Assembly (NCBI RefSeq): GCF_000025565.1
Contig: NC_014121.1
Span: 1,922,001 to 1,986,000 of the forward strand
Direction of reading: 5' to 3'
Length of the DNA stretch: 64,000 nucleotides
DNA from: Enterobacter cloacae subsp. cloacae ATCC 13047
Lineage (GTDB): Bacteria > Pseudomonadota > Gammaproteobacteria > Enterobacterales > Enterobacteriaceae
Every line of letters starts with the position of its first letter. The first letter of the stretch is position 1. Both the position numbers and the translations under genes were made by a program. The notes below the pieces were generated by a model, which had not been told where the DNA came from, made no database searches, and saw only the letters and a list, made by a program, of their open reading frames with translations. Positions 17,892-25,890 of the stretch are shown here, piece by piece.

Positions 17892-19067
17892 ATGAAAAAG
17901 ACAATTTTCTCGTTAGCCCTTAGCACGTTTGGCCTGGGCATGGCTGAATTTGGTATTATGGGTGTCCTGACGGAACTGGCGCATGATACCGGTATTTCCA
18001 TTCCCTCCGCCGGAAATATGATTTCGTTTTACGCCTTTGGCGTGGTGATTGGCGCGCCGATTGTGGCGCTGTTTTCCAGTAAGTTCTCGTTAAAAACCAC
18101 GCTGCTGTTTCTGGTTGCCCTATGTGCGGTGGGTAACGCGATGTTTACCTTTTCCACATCCTATTTTTGGCTGGCGGCAGGGCGCTTAATCTCGGGGTTC
18201 CCGCACGGCGCAATTTTCGGCGTGGGGGCGATTATCCTCTCGAAAATAGCGCCACCGGGTAAGGTGACGGTGGCCGTGGCGGGGATGATCGCCGGGATGA
18301 CCGTGGCGAATCTGGTGGGGGTTCCGTTTGGAACCTGGCTGGGGCATACATTCAACTGGCGTTATACCTTTTTCCTGATAGCCCTGTTTGACGCGCTGGT
18401 GATCCTCTCGGTGCTGGTGTGGGTACCAAACCTTCATGACGCATCAGAAATAAAACTCACCGAGCAGTTTCACTTCCTGAAAAAACCGGAACCGTGGCTG
18501 ATTTTCGCTGCCACCATGTTTGGCAACGCTGGCGTTTTTGCGTGGTTCAGTTTTGTGAAGCCGTTTATGGTCAATGTCTCTGGCTTCTCCGAGGGGTTGA
18601 TGACGATCATCATGATGTTGATGGGCTTCGGCATGGTGCTGGGTAACCTGCTGAGCGGGAAACTATCGGGTCGTTTCAGCCCGCTGCGTATTGCTGCCAC
18701 CACCGATATGGTGATTGTCGCCTCACTGTTATTGCTTTTCGCCTTTGGTGAACAGAAAACCGCGTCGCTGGTGATGGGGTTCATCTGCTGTGCCGGGCTG
18801 TTCGCACTCTCTGCACCACTGCAAATTCTGCTGCTGCAAAATGCGAAAGGAGGGGAAATGCTTGGTGCCGCAGGCGGGCAGATGGCCTTTAACCTGGGCA
18901 GTGCGATTGGTGCTTATTTTGGCGGAATGATGATTACGCTCGGTTTTAGCTGGAGCTATGTCACGCTACCGGCGGCGATATTATCCTTCCTGGCGATGAG
19001 CGCGCTGCTGGTGTATGGCTATCTGCGCGCCCGGCGGGCTCAGTCTGATGCTCGTGCGCTGGCCTGA
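17892..19067 (+). CDS. araJ: AraJ-type MFS transporter
   Basis: Twelve-helix major-facilitator exporter of the DHA1 group, 391 residues (E. coli AraJ 394). Strong match along the length: start MKKTIFSLALSTFGLGMAEF, the AGRLISGFPHGAIFGVGAI stretch near residue 100, and LFALSAPLQILLLQNAKGGE near residue 310. E. coli AraJ is arabinose-induced but has no established physiological substrate; export of sugars or their derivatives is assumed. No AraC-type site or ara gene is nearby here, so arabinose control is doubtful in this genome. It is transcribed divergently from ppk2 and convergent with adhP. A weak ribosome site (GTGGTTGTGG) precedes the ATG. Confidence 0.82.
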   Translation: MKKTIFSLALSTFGLGMAEFGIMGVLTELAHDTGISIPSAGNMISFYAFGVVIGAPIVALFSSKFSLKTTLLFLVALCAVGNAMFTFSTSYFWLAAGRLISGFPHGAIFGVGAIILSKIAPPGKVTVAVAGMIAGMTVANLVGVPFGTWLGHTFNWRYTFFLIALFDALVILSVLVWVPNLHDASEIKLTEQFHFLKKPEPWLIFAATMFGNAGVFAWFSFVKPFMVNVSGFSEGLMTIIMMLMGFGMVLGNLLSGKLSGRFSPLRIAATTDMVIVASLLLLFAFGEQKTASLVMGFICCAGLFALSAPLQILLLQNAKGGEMLGAAGGQMAFNLGSAIGAYFGGMMITLGFSWSYVTLPAAILSFLAMSALLVYGYLRARRAQSDARALA

Positions 19068-19084
19068 GTGCCGGAATGTGGTCA

Positions 19085-19113
19085 TAAAAAACCGCCCCAT
19101 AAACGGAGCGGTT
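19085..19113. terminator. Bidirectional terminator between araJ and adhP
   Basis: AACCGCCCC and GGAGCGGTT form a stem around ATAAAC, preceded on the plus strand by five A. Read on the minus strand it becomes a hairpin followed by a U run, suited to end adhP. It also lies 17 nt beyond araJ. Confidence 0.75.
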
Positions 19114-19128
19114 AGCGGGAACGGACCG

Positions 19129-20139
19129 TTACGAGCGTAAATCAATCACCATACGGCCGCGGATCTGGCCCTGTTCCATCTCTTTGAAGATGGCATTGAT
19201 ATCTTCCAGCGGGCGCATTGTCACTTTTGGCACCACTTTGCCTTCGGCAGCGAACTGGAATGCTTCCTGCAGATCCTGACGGGTACCAACCAGCGAGCCG
19301 ACCACCTGGATACCGTCCAGCACCAGACGGGGGATATCAAGGCTCATGGCTTCCGGCGGCAGGCCAACGGCCACCACGCGACCACCGGCACGCACCGCGT
19401 CCACCGCCGAGTTAAACGCTGCTTTCGCGACCGCGGTTACCACAGCCGCATGCGCGCCGCCGGTTTTTTCCTGCACGATTTTAGCGGCATCTTCGCTGCG
19501 GGAGTTGATGGTTAAATCCGCCCCCATGCTTGCAGCCAGCTTCAGCTGTTCGTCGTTAACGTCAAGGGCGATGACTTTGGCGTTGAAGACGTTTTTCGCA
19601 TACTGCAGCGCGAGGTTACCCAGTCCGCCCAGGCCGTAGATCGCAATCCACTGGCCCGGCTTGATATGGGAGACTTTTACCGCTTTGTAAGTGGTGACGC
19701 CGGCACAGGTTATGCTGCTGGCCGCAGCGGAATCCAGCCCGTCAGGCACTTTTACCGCGTAATCCGCGGTGACAATGCACTCTTCAGCCATGCCGCCATC
19801 AACGGAATAACCGGCGTTTTTCACATCGCGGCACAGGGTTTCGTTGCCGGTATTACAGTATTCACAGTGGCCGCAGCCCTCAAAGAACCACGCGACGCTT
19901 GCACGGTCGCCGACTTTCAGTGACGTCACGCCAGGCCCAACTTCTTTCACGATCCCAATCCCTTCGTGGCCCAGGATCACACCGGTTTTATCACCGAAAT
20001 CGCCATTTTTGACATGGAGGTCAGTATGGCAAACGCCACAGCACTCCATTTTGAGCAGGGCTTCGCCGTGCTTCAGTGGGCGTAAGGTTTTTTCGGTAAC
20101 ATTGACCTGATGATCCTGTGTAACAACAGCAGCCTTCAT
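19129..20139 (-). CDS. adhP: Propanol-preferring zinc alcohol dehydrogenase AdhP
   Basis: Cytoplasmic zinc-dependent, NAD-linked alcohol dehydrogenase interconverting ethanol or propanol and the aldehydes. The start [10 protein letters not shown] at 20139 gives 336 residues, as in E. coli, with AAGGAG at the right distance; a longer frame to 20175 lacks support. Catalytic zinc ligands appear in [10 protein letters not shown] and GHEGIG. The structural zinc lobe has four cysteines in [15 protein letters not shown]. The Rossmann nucleotide-binding loop is [14 protein letters not shown]. It stands alone as in E. coli, except that an ABC-F gene is placed between it and maeA. Confidence 0.95.
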   Translation of the reverse strand: MKAAVVTQDHQVNVTEKTLRPLKHGEALLKMECCGVCHTDLHVKNGDFGDKTGVILGHEGIGIVKEVGPGVTSLKVGDRASVAWFFEGCGHCEYCNTGNETLCRDVKNAGYSVDGGMAEECIVTADYAVKVPDGLDSAAASSITCAGVTTYKAVKVSHIKPGQWIAIYGLGGLGNLALQYAKNVFNAKVIALDVNDEQLKLAASMGADLTINSRSEDAAKIVQEKTGGAHAAVVTAVAKAAFNSAVDAVRAGGRVVAVGLPPEAMSLDIPRLVLDGIQVVGSLVGTRQDLQEAFQFAAEGKVVPKVTMRPLEDINAIFKEMEQGQIRGRMVIDLRS

Positions 20140-20305
20140 AGGTTTCTCCTTGTTTTTGATGGGTATGTGTATCACAGGGGAATACTACTTAAGGATTAAT
20201 AGTTTAGAAGCGTTATGCAAGGCGGCGGCAACATAATGTCACCAATTGATGCGATTTCAGATTAAGAATACAGCGATCCTCTAATAATTAGGGGGGAATT
20301 CACTG

Positions 20306-20328
20306 GCCCGGCGAGAAGCTCGCCGGGC
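20306..20328 (-). terminator. GC-rich hairpin after the ABC-F gene
   Basis: Perfect 10-bp stem GCCCGGCGAG / CTCGCCGGGC with a 3-base loop, 6 bases beyond the stop codon. It lacks a U tract, so it may be a REP-like 3' stabiliser rather than a classic terminator. Confidence 0.6.
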
Positions 20329-20334
20329 ACAGAT

Positions 20335-22044
20335 CTACAGTTTTGCTTCTATCACCTCAATCTCTTTGCGCCATTGCACCTGCAGATGTGGTTTCTGATG
20401 CTTAGGCTTACGCGCCAGGTCTTCTGCCAGTAGCGTTTCCAGTGCGATCAGCCTTTCAAGCAGATCGTCCGAGGCTTGCGCTTTAACATCCGCGACTGCG
20501 GGTGACGCCGACGACGCCATCAGGCTTGTGCGTTCACGCAGCCGTTCGAACACCGCTTCGGCGTCATGCCATTCGCTAAGCAAACCGTCCTCAATCAGCC
20601 AGAAGCGATTGCAGCTTTGGGCGATCAGCTGCCGGTCATGGCTGACCAGCAGCACTCCGCCGTCAAACTGTTGCAGGGTAGTGGCCAGCGCCTCTTTGCC
20701 TTCCATGTCCAGGTGGTTGGTAGGCTCATCCAGCATCAGCAGGCTATAACGGGCAAGCGTCAGGCCGACAAACAGCAGGCGCGAACGCTCCCCGCCGCTG
20801 AGGGTGCTGACCTTTTGCCCGTGACGCGCCCACGGGAACCCGGCGCTGATAAGCGCCATCTTGCGATCCTGTGGCGCTGGCGCAAAAGGCTCCAGCGCGT
20901 CGAAGATCGTTGCCTCATCCGGAAGCTGATTCAGCGTCTGGTCGTAATAGCCTGGCGACACGCGAGGATGGAGTTTTAGCCCAGCCTCTGACGGTTCACC
21001 TGAGAAATGCCGCCAGATGAGCTTCATCAGCGATGATTTGCCGCAGCCGTTACGCCCGACGATAGCCACGCGATCGCCACTTTTAAGCCGCGCAATGTCG
21101 ACGTGAAATAGATCGGGCAACCCAGGTGCAGGCGGTACGCCGAGGTTTTCCATCTCCAGCAGTCGGTCCGCCCGCAGGGCATCACCACGCAGGGTTAACG
21201 TCCACGGACTGCCTGCCGTGAGCTCTGTCTGGTTCTCCTTTAGCCGCTCGACCTGTTTTTCCATCTGTTTGGCTTTGCGGGCCAGATCTTCGTTATCGTA
21301 GACCTTGCCCCAGGTGGCCAGCCGTCTGGCACTGGCGGTTACGCGGTCGATCTCCTTTTGCTCCGCCTTATGCCGCAGCGCATCGCTTTCGTCTTTCGCC
21401 ACCAGCGCCTGGCGCGCGGTGGTGCAGGGAAGGGCGAAGTAGTGCAACATCTTATCGCGCAGGATCCAGCTGCCGTTGGTGACGGCATCCAGCAACTGCC
21501 TGTCGTGCGAGACCAGTACAAAGCTGCCGGACCAGTTCTGTAAAAACTGCTCCAGCCAGAGCATGGTAGGCAAATCGAGGTGGTTGCTCGGCTCGTCCAG
21601 CAGTAACAGGTCCGGCTCGCCGATCAACGCCCGCGCGAGCAGGAGACGCGTGTGTTGCCCGCCGCTCAGCGTCGCCGACGTTAAGGCCATGTCCTGCGGC
21701 GTAAAGCCCATACCCGCCAGCAGCGTTTCAGCTTTCCAGCGCAGGCTCTCGCGCTCAGTCGTGGGCAGTTGCGCCAGCACGGCATCCAGCATGGTCAGGG
21801 GATAAATGGCTTCTGGCAGATGTTGCTCAACGCGCGCCATCAGACAGTGTCCTGCCAGCGCGACGCTTCCGGCAGCGGGAGAGTCTGTGCCGTCCAGCAC
21901 CTTCAGCAGCGTACTTTTGCCGCAGCCGTTGTCGCCCAGCAGGCCAATGCGGTCGCCTTTTTTCAGCGTAAAGGAGAGGGAGTCGAAGAGCGTGCCAAAC
22001 GCCGTATCAACACGTAAAGATTGTGCAGTGAGTAAAGTGCTCAT
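20335..22044 (-). CDS. ABC-F family ATPase (putative ribosome-associated, leader-controlled)
   Basis: Soluble tandem-ATPase protein of the ABC-F class, 569 residues, without membrane segments. Domain 1 has Walker A GDNGCGKST (37-45), signature LSGGQ near 128, and Walker B LLLLDEPSNHLD. Domain 2 has GRNGCGKSS, LSGGERSRL and LLMLDEPTNHLD. Both catalytic Glu residues are present. A charged helical linker (about 215-290, with ARKAKQMEKQVERLKE) joins them, as needed to reach the ribosomal E/P-site, and a basic helical tail follows. ABC-F proteins act on ribosomes as translation factors (EttA, Uup, YheS, YbiT) or antibiotic-resistance factors. This one is none of the four E. coli paralogues by length and context. 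The 5' leader (22045-22279) suggests translation-sensing induction. Confidence 0.85.
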   Translation of the reverse strand: MSTLLTAQSLRVDTAFGTLFDSLSFTLKKGDRIGLLGDNGCGKSTLLKVLDGTDSPAAGSVALAGHCLMARVEQHLPEAIYPLTMLDAVLAQLPTTERESLRWKAETLLAGMGFTPQDMALTSATLSGGQHTRLLLARALIGEPDLLLLDEPSNHLDLPTMLWLEQFLQNWSGSFVLVSHDRQLLDAVTNGSWILRDKMLHYFALPCTTARQALVAKDESDALRHKAEQKEIDRVTASARRLATWGKVYDNEDLARKAKQMEKQVERLKENQTELTAGSPWTLTLRGDALRADRLLEMENLGVPPAPGLPDLFHVDIARLKSGDRVAIVGRNGCGKSSLMKLIWRHFSGEPSEAGLKLHPRVSPGYYDQTLNQLPDEATIFDALEPFAPAPQDRKMALISAGFPWARHGQKVSTLSGGERSRLLFVGLTLARYSLLMLDEPTNHLDMEGKEALATTLQQFDGGVLLVSHDRQLIAQSCNRFWLIEDGLLSEWHDAEAVFERLRERTSLMASSASPAVADVKAQASDDLLERLIALETLLAEDLARKPKHQKPHLQVQWRKEIEVIEAKL

Positions 22045-22279
22045 TGTTGCTTACCCAAGAGTTACAGGCATGTTTATGCCTCGTCAAACATCGCTGACGA
22101 TAACTCAGTAAGCCCGAGAGAAGGGATTTCAGGGGTTGGTGTCTTCGCTCAAGCAGAAGTTATCGCAGCACGATACCGATAACGCTTGAGCTGGTGCGAT
22201 CACCAAATGCATGTGAAACATTGAAAATTTCACAGTACAGCATAATTGGCCTCCTTATATATTCAGTGGGTTAATGGAT
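22045..22279 (-). promoter_or_regulatory. Leader RNA with mutually exclusive helices controlling the ABC-F gene
   Basis: About 235 nt of leader. Segments in plus coordinates: 1 = 22177-22190, 2 = about 22151-22172, 3 = 22093-22106, 4 = 22059-22064. Helix 1:2 pairs GTTATCG (leader codons 21-23) with CGATAAC at the leader stop, and CTCAAGC with GCTTGAG, so 14 pairs with a 4-nt bulge. Helix 2:3 pairs GCUGCGAUAACUU with GAGUUAUCG-U-CAGC, so 13 pairs with one bulged U. Helix 3:4 pairs GAGUUA with UAACUC and encloses two small hairpins, just before the weak ABC-F ribosome site. 1:2 and 3:4 exclude 2:3. The pairing is seen in sequence; the switching role is inferred. Confidence 0.6.
22160..22243 (-). 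CDS. 27-residue leader peptide upstream of the ABC-F gene
   Basis: A short ORF starting MLYCEIFN and ending IGIVLR-stop, headed by AAGGAGG six bases before its ATG. This is a far better ribosome site than that of the ABC-F gene itself. Its last third lies in the first arm of a long hairpin, and its stop codon lies in the second arm, so ribosome position on it would decide which RNA helices form. It ends 115 nt before the ABC-F ATG. The composition is hydrophobic with Cys, Tyr and a Ser-Ser-Ser run. It is likely a stalling sensor peptide, not a stable protein. I do not recognise it as a known leader. Confidence 0.65.
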   Translation of the reverse strand: MLYCEIFNVSHAFGDRTSSSVIGIVLR

Positions 22280-22285
22280 GAAAGG

Positions 22286-22314
22286 AGTGTAGCGGGGGAA
22301 AGGCGGTTTGGCTA
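22286..22314 (-). promoter_or_regulatory. Candidate promoter of the leader/ABC-F transcript
   Basis: On the minus strand TAGCCA (22314-22309) and TACACT (22291-22286) are 17 bp apart. Each matches 4 of 6 consensus bases. Transcription would start near 22279, about 36 nt before the leader peptide ATG. Confidence 0.4.
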
Positions 22315-22329
22315 GGGGGGCGAATGTAA

Positions 22330-22354
22330 TTCCCTCTCCCACAGGGAGAGGGAA
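22330..22354 (-). terminator. Hairpin downstream of maeA
   Basis: Perfect 11-bp stem TTCCCTCTCCC / GGGAGAGGGAA with loop ACA, 16 bases past the maeA stop. On the minus strand it is followed by TTACATT, so it is a plausible terminator that would separate maeA from the ABC-F leader. Confidence 0.65.
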
Positions 22355-22370
22355 CGGTCGGAACACAGTG

Positions 22371-24068
22371 TTAGATCGAAGTACGACGGTAGCTGCGGTA
22401 TTCCGGCATCCAGAAGTTGTCGTCGATGGCCTGCTGCAGCGCGTCAGCAGAGGTTTTCACTGCCACACCCTGCTGCTGGGCCATTTTCCCGACCGCGAAC
22501 GCAATTGCACGCGACACCTTGTGAATGTCTTTCAACTCTGGCAGCACCAGTCCTTCGCCATCGTTCACCAGCGGCGAGTGGCCCGCCAGGGTTTCGCTTG
22601 CCGACATCAGCATCTCATCGGTAATGCGCGACGCGCCGGAGGCGATCACACCCAGACCAATGCCCGGGAAAATATAGGAGTTGTTGCACTGGGCAATAGG
22701 ATAGGTTTTGTCCTTCCACACCACCGGATCGAACGGGCTGCCGGTTGCGACCAGCGCGTTCCCTTCGGTCCAGGCAATGATGTCCTGCGGCGTTGCTTCC
22801 ACGCGCGAGGTCGGGTTGGAGAGCGGCATCACGATAGGGCGTTCGCAGTGCTTGTGCATCTCACGAATGATCTCTTCGGTAAACAGCCCCGTCTGACCGG
22901 AGACGCCAATCAGGATATCCGGCTTCACGTTGCGCACTACGTCCAGCAGAGAGAGCACTTCGTTGTCGGTGTCCCAGTTCTTCAGATTCTCACGTTTCTG
23001 CACCAGCTTGGTCTGGAACGGCAGCAGGTTTGGCATGCCGTCGGTCAGCAGGCCGAAACGGTCGACCATGAACACGCGGGAGCGCGCCAGCTCTTCGCTT
23101 AGCCCTTCACGCTGCGTCTGGGCGATAATCTGCTCGGCGATACCACAACCCGCAGAGCCTGCGCCCAGGAAGACAATTTTCTGATAGCTCAGTTGGCTGC
23201 CTGCCGCGCGACTGGCGGCAATCAGCGTGCCGACGGTGACCGCGGCGGTGCCCTGAATGTCGTCGTTAAAAGAGCAGATCTCATCGCGATATCGGTTCAG
23301 CAACGGCATCGCGTTTTTCTGCGCGAAGTCTTCAAACTGCAGCAGCACGTCCGGCCAGCGATGCTTGACCGCCTGGATGAAATCATCAACAAACTGATAA
23401 TACTCGTCGTCGGTAATACGCGGATGACGCCAGCCCATATACAGCGGGTCGTTAAGCAACTGCTGGTTGTTGGTGCCCACATCCAGCACCACCGGCAGGG
23501 TATACGCCGGGCTGATGCCGCCGCAGGCGGTATACAGAGAGAGCTTACCGATTGGGATCCCCATGCCGCCAATACCCTGGTCTCCGAGACCCAGAATACG
23601 TTCGCCATCGGTCACCACGATCACTTTGATATTGTGGTTCGGCACGTTCTGCAGAATATCGTCCATGTTGTGGCGGTTCTGATAAGAGATAAAGACGCCA
23701 CGGGAGCGACGGTAGATCTCTGAGAAGCGTTCACAGGCGGCACCCACCGTTGGGGTGTAGATCACCGGCATCATCTCTTCGAGATGATTTTGTACCAGAC
23801 GATAGAAGAGGGTTTCGTTGGTATCCTGAATGTTGCGCAGGTAAATATGTTTGTCGATTTCGGTTTTGAAACCCTGATACTGGATCCACGCGCGCTCTGC
23901 CTGTTCTTCAATGGTTTCCACCACTTCTGGCAGCAAACCGAGCAGGTTGAAGCTGCTGCGCTCTTCCATGCTGAAGGCGCTACCTTTGTTGAGCAGGGGG
24001 AATTCGAGTAATACCGGGCCGGCATAAGGGATATATAGGGAACGATGTTTTTTCAGTTTGTTGTCCAT
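22371..24068 (-). CDS. maeA: NAD-dependent malic enzyme MaeA
   Basis: Oxidative decarboxylation of malate to pyruvate with NAD, a cytoplasmic anaplerotic/gluconeogenic enzyme. The ATG at 24068 gives 565 residues, the E. coli length, beginning [24 protein letters not shown] three codons upstream is the alternative. Visible motifs: catalytic Tyr in [27 protein letters not shown] (site I), the Lys/Asp region [12 protein letters not shown] and [11 protein letters not shown] (metal and catalytic), and NAD-binding [12 protein letters not shown]. It lies upstream of the ABC-F gene and downstream of sra, as in the E. coli adhP-maeA-sra order apart from the inserted ABC-F gene. Confidence 0.96.
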   Translation of the reverse strand: MDNKLKKHRSLYIPYAGPVLLEFPLLNKGSAFSMEERSSFNLLGLLPEVVETIEEQAERAWIQYQGFKTEIDKHIYLRNIQDTNETLFYRLVQNHLEEMMPVIYTPTVGAACERFSEIYRRSRGVFISYQNRHNMDDILQNVPNHNIKVIVVTDGERILGLGDQGIGGMGIPIGKLSLYTACGGISPAYTLPVVLDVGTNNQQLLNDPLYMGWRHPRITDDEYYQFVDDFIQAVKHRWPDVLLQFEDFAQKNAMPLLNRYRDEICSFNDDIQGTAAVTVGTLIAASRAAGSQLSYQKIVFLGAGSAGCGIAEQIIAQTQREGLSEELARSRVFMVDRFGLLTDGMPNLLPFQTKLVQKRENLKNWDTDNEVLSLLDVVRNVKPDILIGVSGQTGLFTEEIIREMHKHCERPIVMPLSNPTSRVEATPQDIIAWTEGNALVATGSPFDPVVWKDKTYPIAQCNNSYIFPGIGLGVIASGASRITDEMLMSASETLAGHSPLVNDGEGLVLPELKDIHKVSRAIAFAVGKMAQQQGVAVKTSADALQQAIDDNFWMPEYRSYRRTSI

Positions 24069-24192
24069 GTCACTCACTCTTTTTTTGAAGATCCGTCCCT
24101 GACACTGCTGTTTGTCATCTTTCTGGCCTGTGCGATGGGGTGCGGTCAGGCGGTATTATAAAGGAGCTAAATATTAATTACCGCAACACATA

Positions 24193-24225
24193 AACAAAAA
24201 CACCATCGGTTTTGCCGATGGTGTT
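24193..24225 (-). terminator. Terminator of sra
   Basis: AACACCATCGG / CCGATGGTGTT make an 11-bp stem with a short TTTTG loop. On the minus strand the stem is followed by TTTTTGTTT. It starts about 22 nt past the sra stop. Confidence 0.9.
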
Positions 24226-24246
24226 GAGGATCTCTCTCCTGGGAAC

Positions 24247-24384
24247 TTACTTGCCCGCGTGGCGTTTTCTGCCGGTGGCGTGAGTGACCTGTGTTTCACT
24301 GTCGCCTTCAATCACCACTTTACGTTGGTTAGAAAGCTTGTAGTTCAGTCCCAGTATATGGCGTGCCTGACGGTTCGATTTCAT
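24247..24384 (-). CDS. sra: Stationary-phase-induced ribosome-associated protein Sra (S22)
   Basis: A 45-residue very basic protein, [20 protein letters not shown] at its start and GRKRHAGK at its end. It matches E. coli Sra/RpsV (45 residues) almost throughout. It binds the 30S subunit in stationary phase; loss has little effect in E. coli. It is short enough to be missed by gene callers. It lies between bdm and maeA, as in E. coli. A GAGGAGTTAAC-type ribosome site precedes the ATG at 24384. Confidence 0.95.
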   Translation of the reverse strand: MKSNRQARHILGLNYKLSNQRKVVIEGDSETQVTHATGRKRHAGK

Positions 24385-24479
24385 GTTAACTCCTCAATCC
24401 TGTTGATAGTTTTAAGGACCAGTTCGCTTACGCAAACGAAATGTAACCCCTTAGGTTGCAGATCCAGCATAGCAGGTTT

Positions 24480-24695
24480 TTACAAAGGTGCGTTTTGCCC
24501 GCTGACGACGTAGTTAATGGTCTGCTGGTAGATGTCACTGAGGATGTCATTGTCTGTGGATTCCACCCACTTGGTCAGTTCCATCAAAATGTCATCTTCA
24601 GTCACAGCACCATGCTCGGCGTGAAGACCTTGTGCAATCGCGTTAACGAGTTCAGGTTGTGCTGCTGCAGTATTGGCCGGGTAATAAGTAAACAT
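24480..24695 (-). CDS. bdm: Biofilm-dependent modulation protein Bdm
   Basis: A 71-residue protein, MFTYYPANTAAAQPELVNAI at the start, with the conserved TEDDILMELTKWVE and DNDILSDIYQQTINYVVSGQ. Length and sequence match E. coli Bdm. In E. coli it links Rcs signalling and osmotic stress to flagellar and biofilm behaviour and its mRNA is an RNase III target. A longer in-frame extension to 24794 is rejected, because the homologue start and ribosome site lie at 24695. An RcsB-type palindrome lies 88-105 bp upstream. In E. coli osmC is next to bdm; here a LysR/MBL pair separates them. Confidence 0.95.
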   Translation of the reverse strand: MFTYYPANTAAAQPELVNAIAQGLHAEHGAVTEDDILMELTKWVESTDNDILSDIYQQTINYVVSGQNAPL

Positions 24696-24782
24696 GCTGC
24701 CTCCGTGTCGTTGTCTGTTTAATGGTACGGCTCGCAAAAAATTTAATTCACAAACAGAATGGCAAATATTTTGGCCGCTGTG

Positions 24783-24800
24783 TCTAAGATTCATCTTAGA
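24783..24800 (-). promoter_or_regulatory. RcsB-type box upstream of bdm
   Basis: TCTAAGATTCATCTTAGA is a palindrome with perfect 7-bp arms and a TTCA centre, fitting the RcsB/RcsAB pattern TAAGA-N4-TCxTA. It lies about 90 bp before the bdm ATG. E. coli bdm is RcsB-activated, so this is a likely activator site. Confidence 0.6.
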
Positions 24801-24886
24801 AATAAAAATGACATAAGTGCATGCTTTTATGCGCTTTTAGAATGGGAGGATATATTGAGGGTTTGTCGCGAGGATATTTTGCAGGT

Positions 24887-24917
24887 GCTCCTGCTATCAC
24901 TGAAATATAGCAGGAGC
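24887..24917. terminator. Hairpin after the MBL-fold gene
   Basis: Perfect 11-bp stem GCTCCTGCTAT / ATAGCAGGAGC with a 9-base loop. On the plus strand it is followed by AGATTTT; on the minus strand there is no U tract. It lies 11 nt past the MBL-gene stop and probably ends that message. Confidence 0.55.
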
Positions 24918-24927
24918 AGATTTTACA

Positions 24928-25779
24928 TTACCACTTCATTTCGCCAGTATTCACTTTGGCGCTTAATTCCAGCGAGCTCTCTTCAGCCAGACCCGGATAC
25001 TGTTTTTTCATGGCGCTGATCACGCCTGTCGATGTTTTATGTTCTGACAACGCCTGTTCGAAGCGCTGGAGATAATCACGGGTAAAGTCGAGAGCACCGC
25101 TGCCTGCCGGTGGTGTTCCCAGATAGTGACCCGGGATCACGCGTTCAGGCTTATGTGCCGCCATGCTTTCCAGCGTCTGTTGCCACTGCTTGCGGCTGGC
25201 TGGCGTCTGGGTGTCTGCCGTCCAGACGTGGATACCCCAGGCGACACCGGTACCACCGAGGATAGTTTTAGCCGAAGGGATCCAGACATAGGCGGCGTAG
25301 CTTTCTGGCTGCTCGATATCAATCTTCTCGCCGTCCACCATGAAGGTAGTGGATGCCAGCACCTGCGGAACGATAAGTTCGGTTGGTGCACCGTCTTTCA
25401 TCTGCGGTCCCCAGAAGGCAAGCTTGGCGTCTTTGGTGGCCTTGATATGGTCAACCACCTGCTGTGTGGCCACCACTTTGGCATTCGGGAAGGCTTTCAC
25501 CAGCGGTTGCAGACCAAAATAGAAATCCGGATCGCCAGAGGTAATGACGATTTTGTTCAGGGTTTTCCCGCTTTTGCGAATTTTGTCGACCAGCGCTTCG
25601 CCATCTTTGACGCTGAACTGGGCGTCAAACAGCACGGCCTCTTTTGGACCAGAGACCAGCGTGGAGGAGACCGCAAACATCCCTTTGTCCTGCGGGTTAT
25701 AGGTATCAATGGTTAATGGCGCAGCAAACACCGCGGGCGTGATAAGTGTGGAGAGCAGTGCAAGGTGAGTGAATTTCAT
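24928..25779 (-). CDS. Exported metallo-beta-lactamase-fold protein with degenerate metal site
   Basis: 283 residues with a Sec signal peptide ending near VFAA (residue 20). The overall pattern is MBL-like: VLFDAQFSVKDGEALVDKI, then KIVITSGDPDFYFGL, then a late PGHYLGTPP. The canonical HxHxDH zinc motif should be where TSGDPDF stands; both histidines are replaced, leaving only Asp residues. It may bind metal differently or be non-hydrolytic. It is transcribed divergently from a LysR regulator 111 bp away that probably controls it. Substrate unknown. The pair separates bdm from osmC, which are neighbours in E. coli. Confidence 0.75.
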   Translation of the reverse strand: MKFTHLALLSTLITPAVFAAPLTIDTYNPQDKGMFAVSSTLVSGPKEAVLFDAQFSVKDGEALVDKIRKSGKTLNKIVITSGDPDFYFGLQPLVKAFPNAKVVATQQVVDHIKATKDAKLAFWGPQMKDGAPTELIVPQVLASTTFMVDGEKIDIEQPESYAAYVWIPSAKTILGGTGVAWGIHVWTADTQTPASRKQWQQTLESMAAHKPERVIPGHYLGTPPAGSGALDFTRDYLQRFEQALSEHKTSTGVISAMKKQYPGLAEESSLELSAKVNTGEMKW

Positions 25780-25890
25780 TCTGATGTCTCTGTTGTTCAG
25801 GAAAGTCTTTATTGTACGGATATTCGTATTTGCCAGAATTCCTGAAACAAGACATGCTTTGTTTCATAAATCGAGCAAATGGGGTGTGAT

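Noticed and set aside
24696..24794. N-terminal extension of Bdm
   Set aside because: The extension is not homologous to Bdm, which starts MFTYY with a good ribosome site at 24695.
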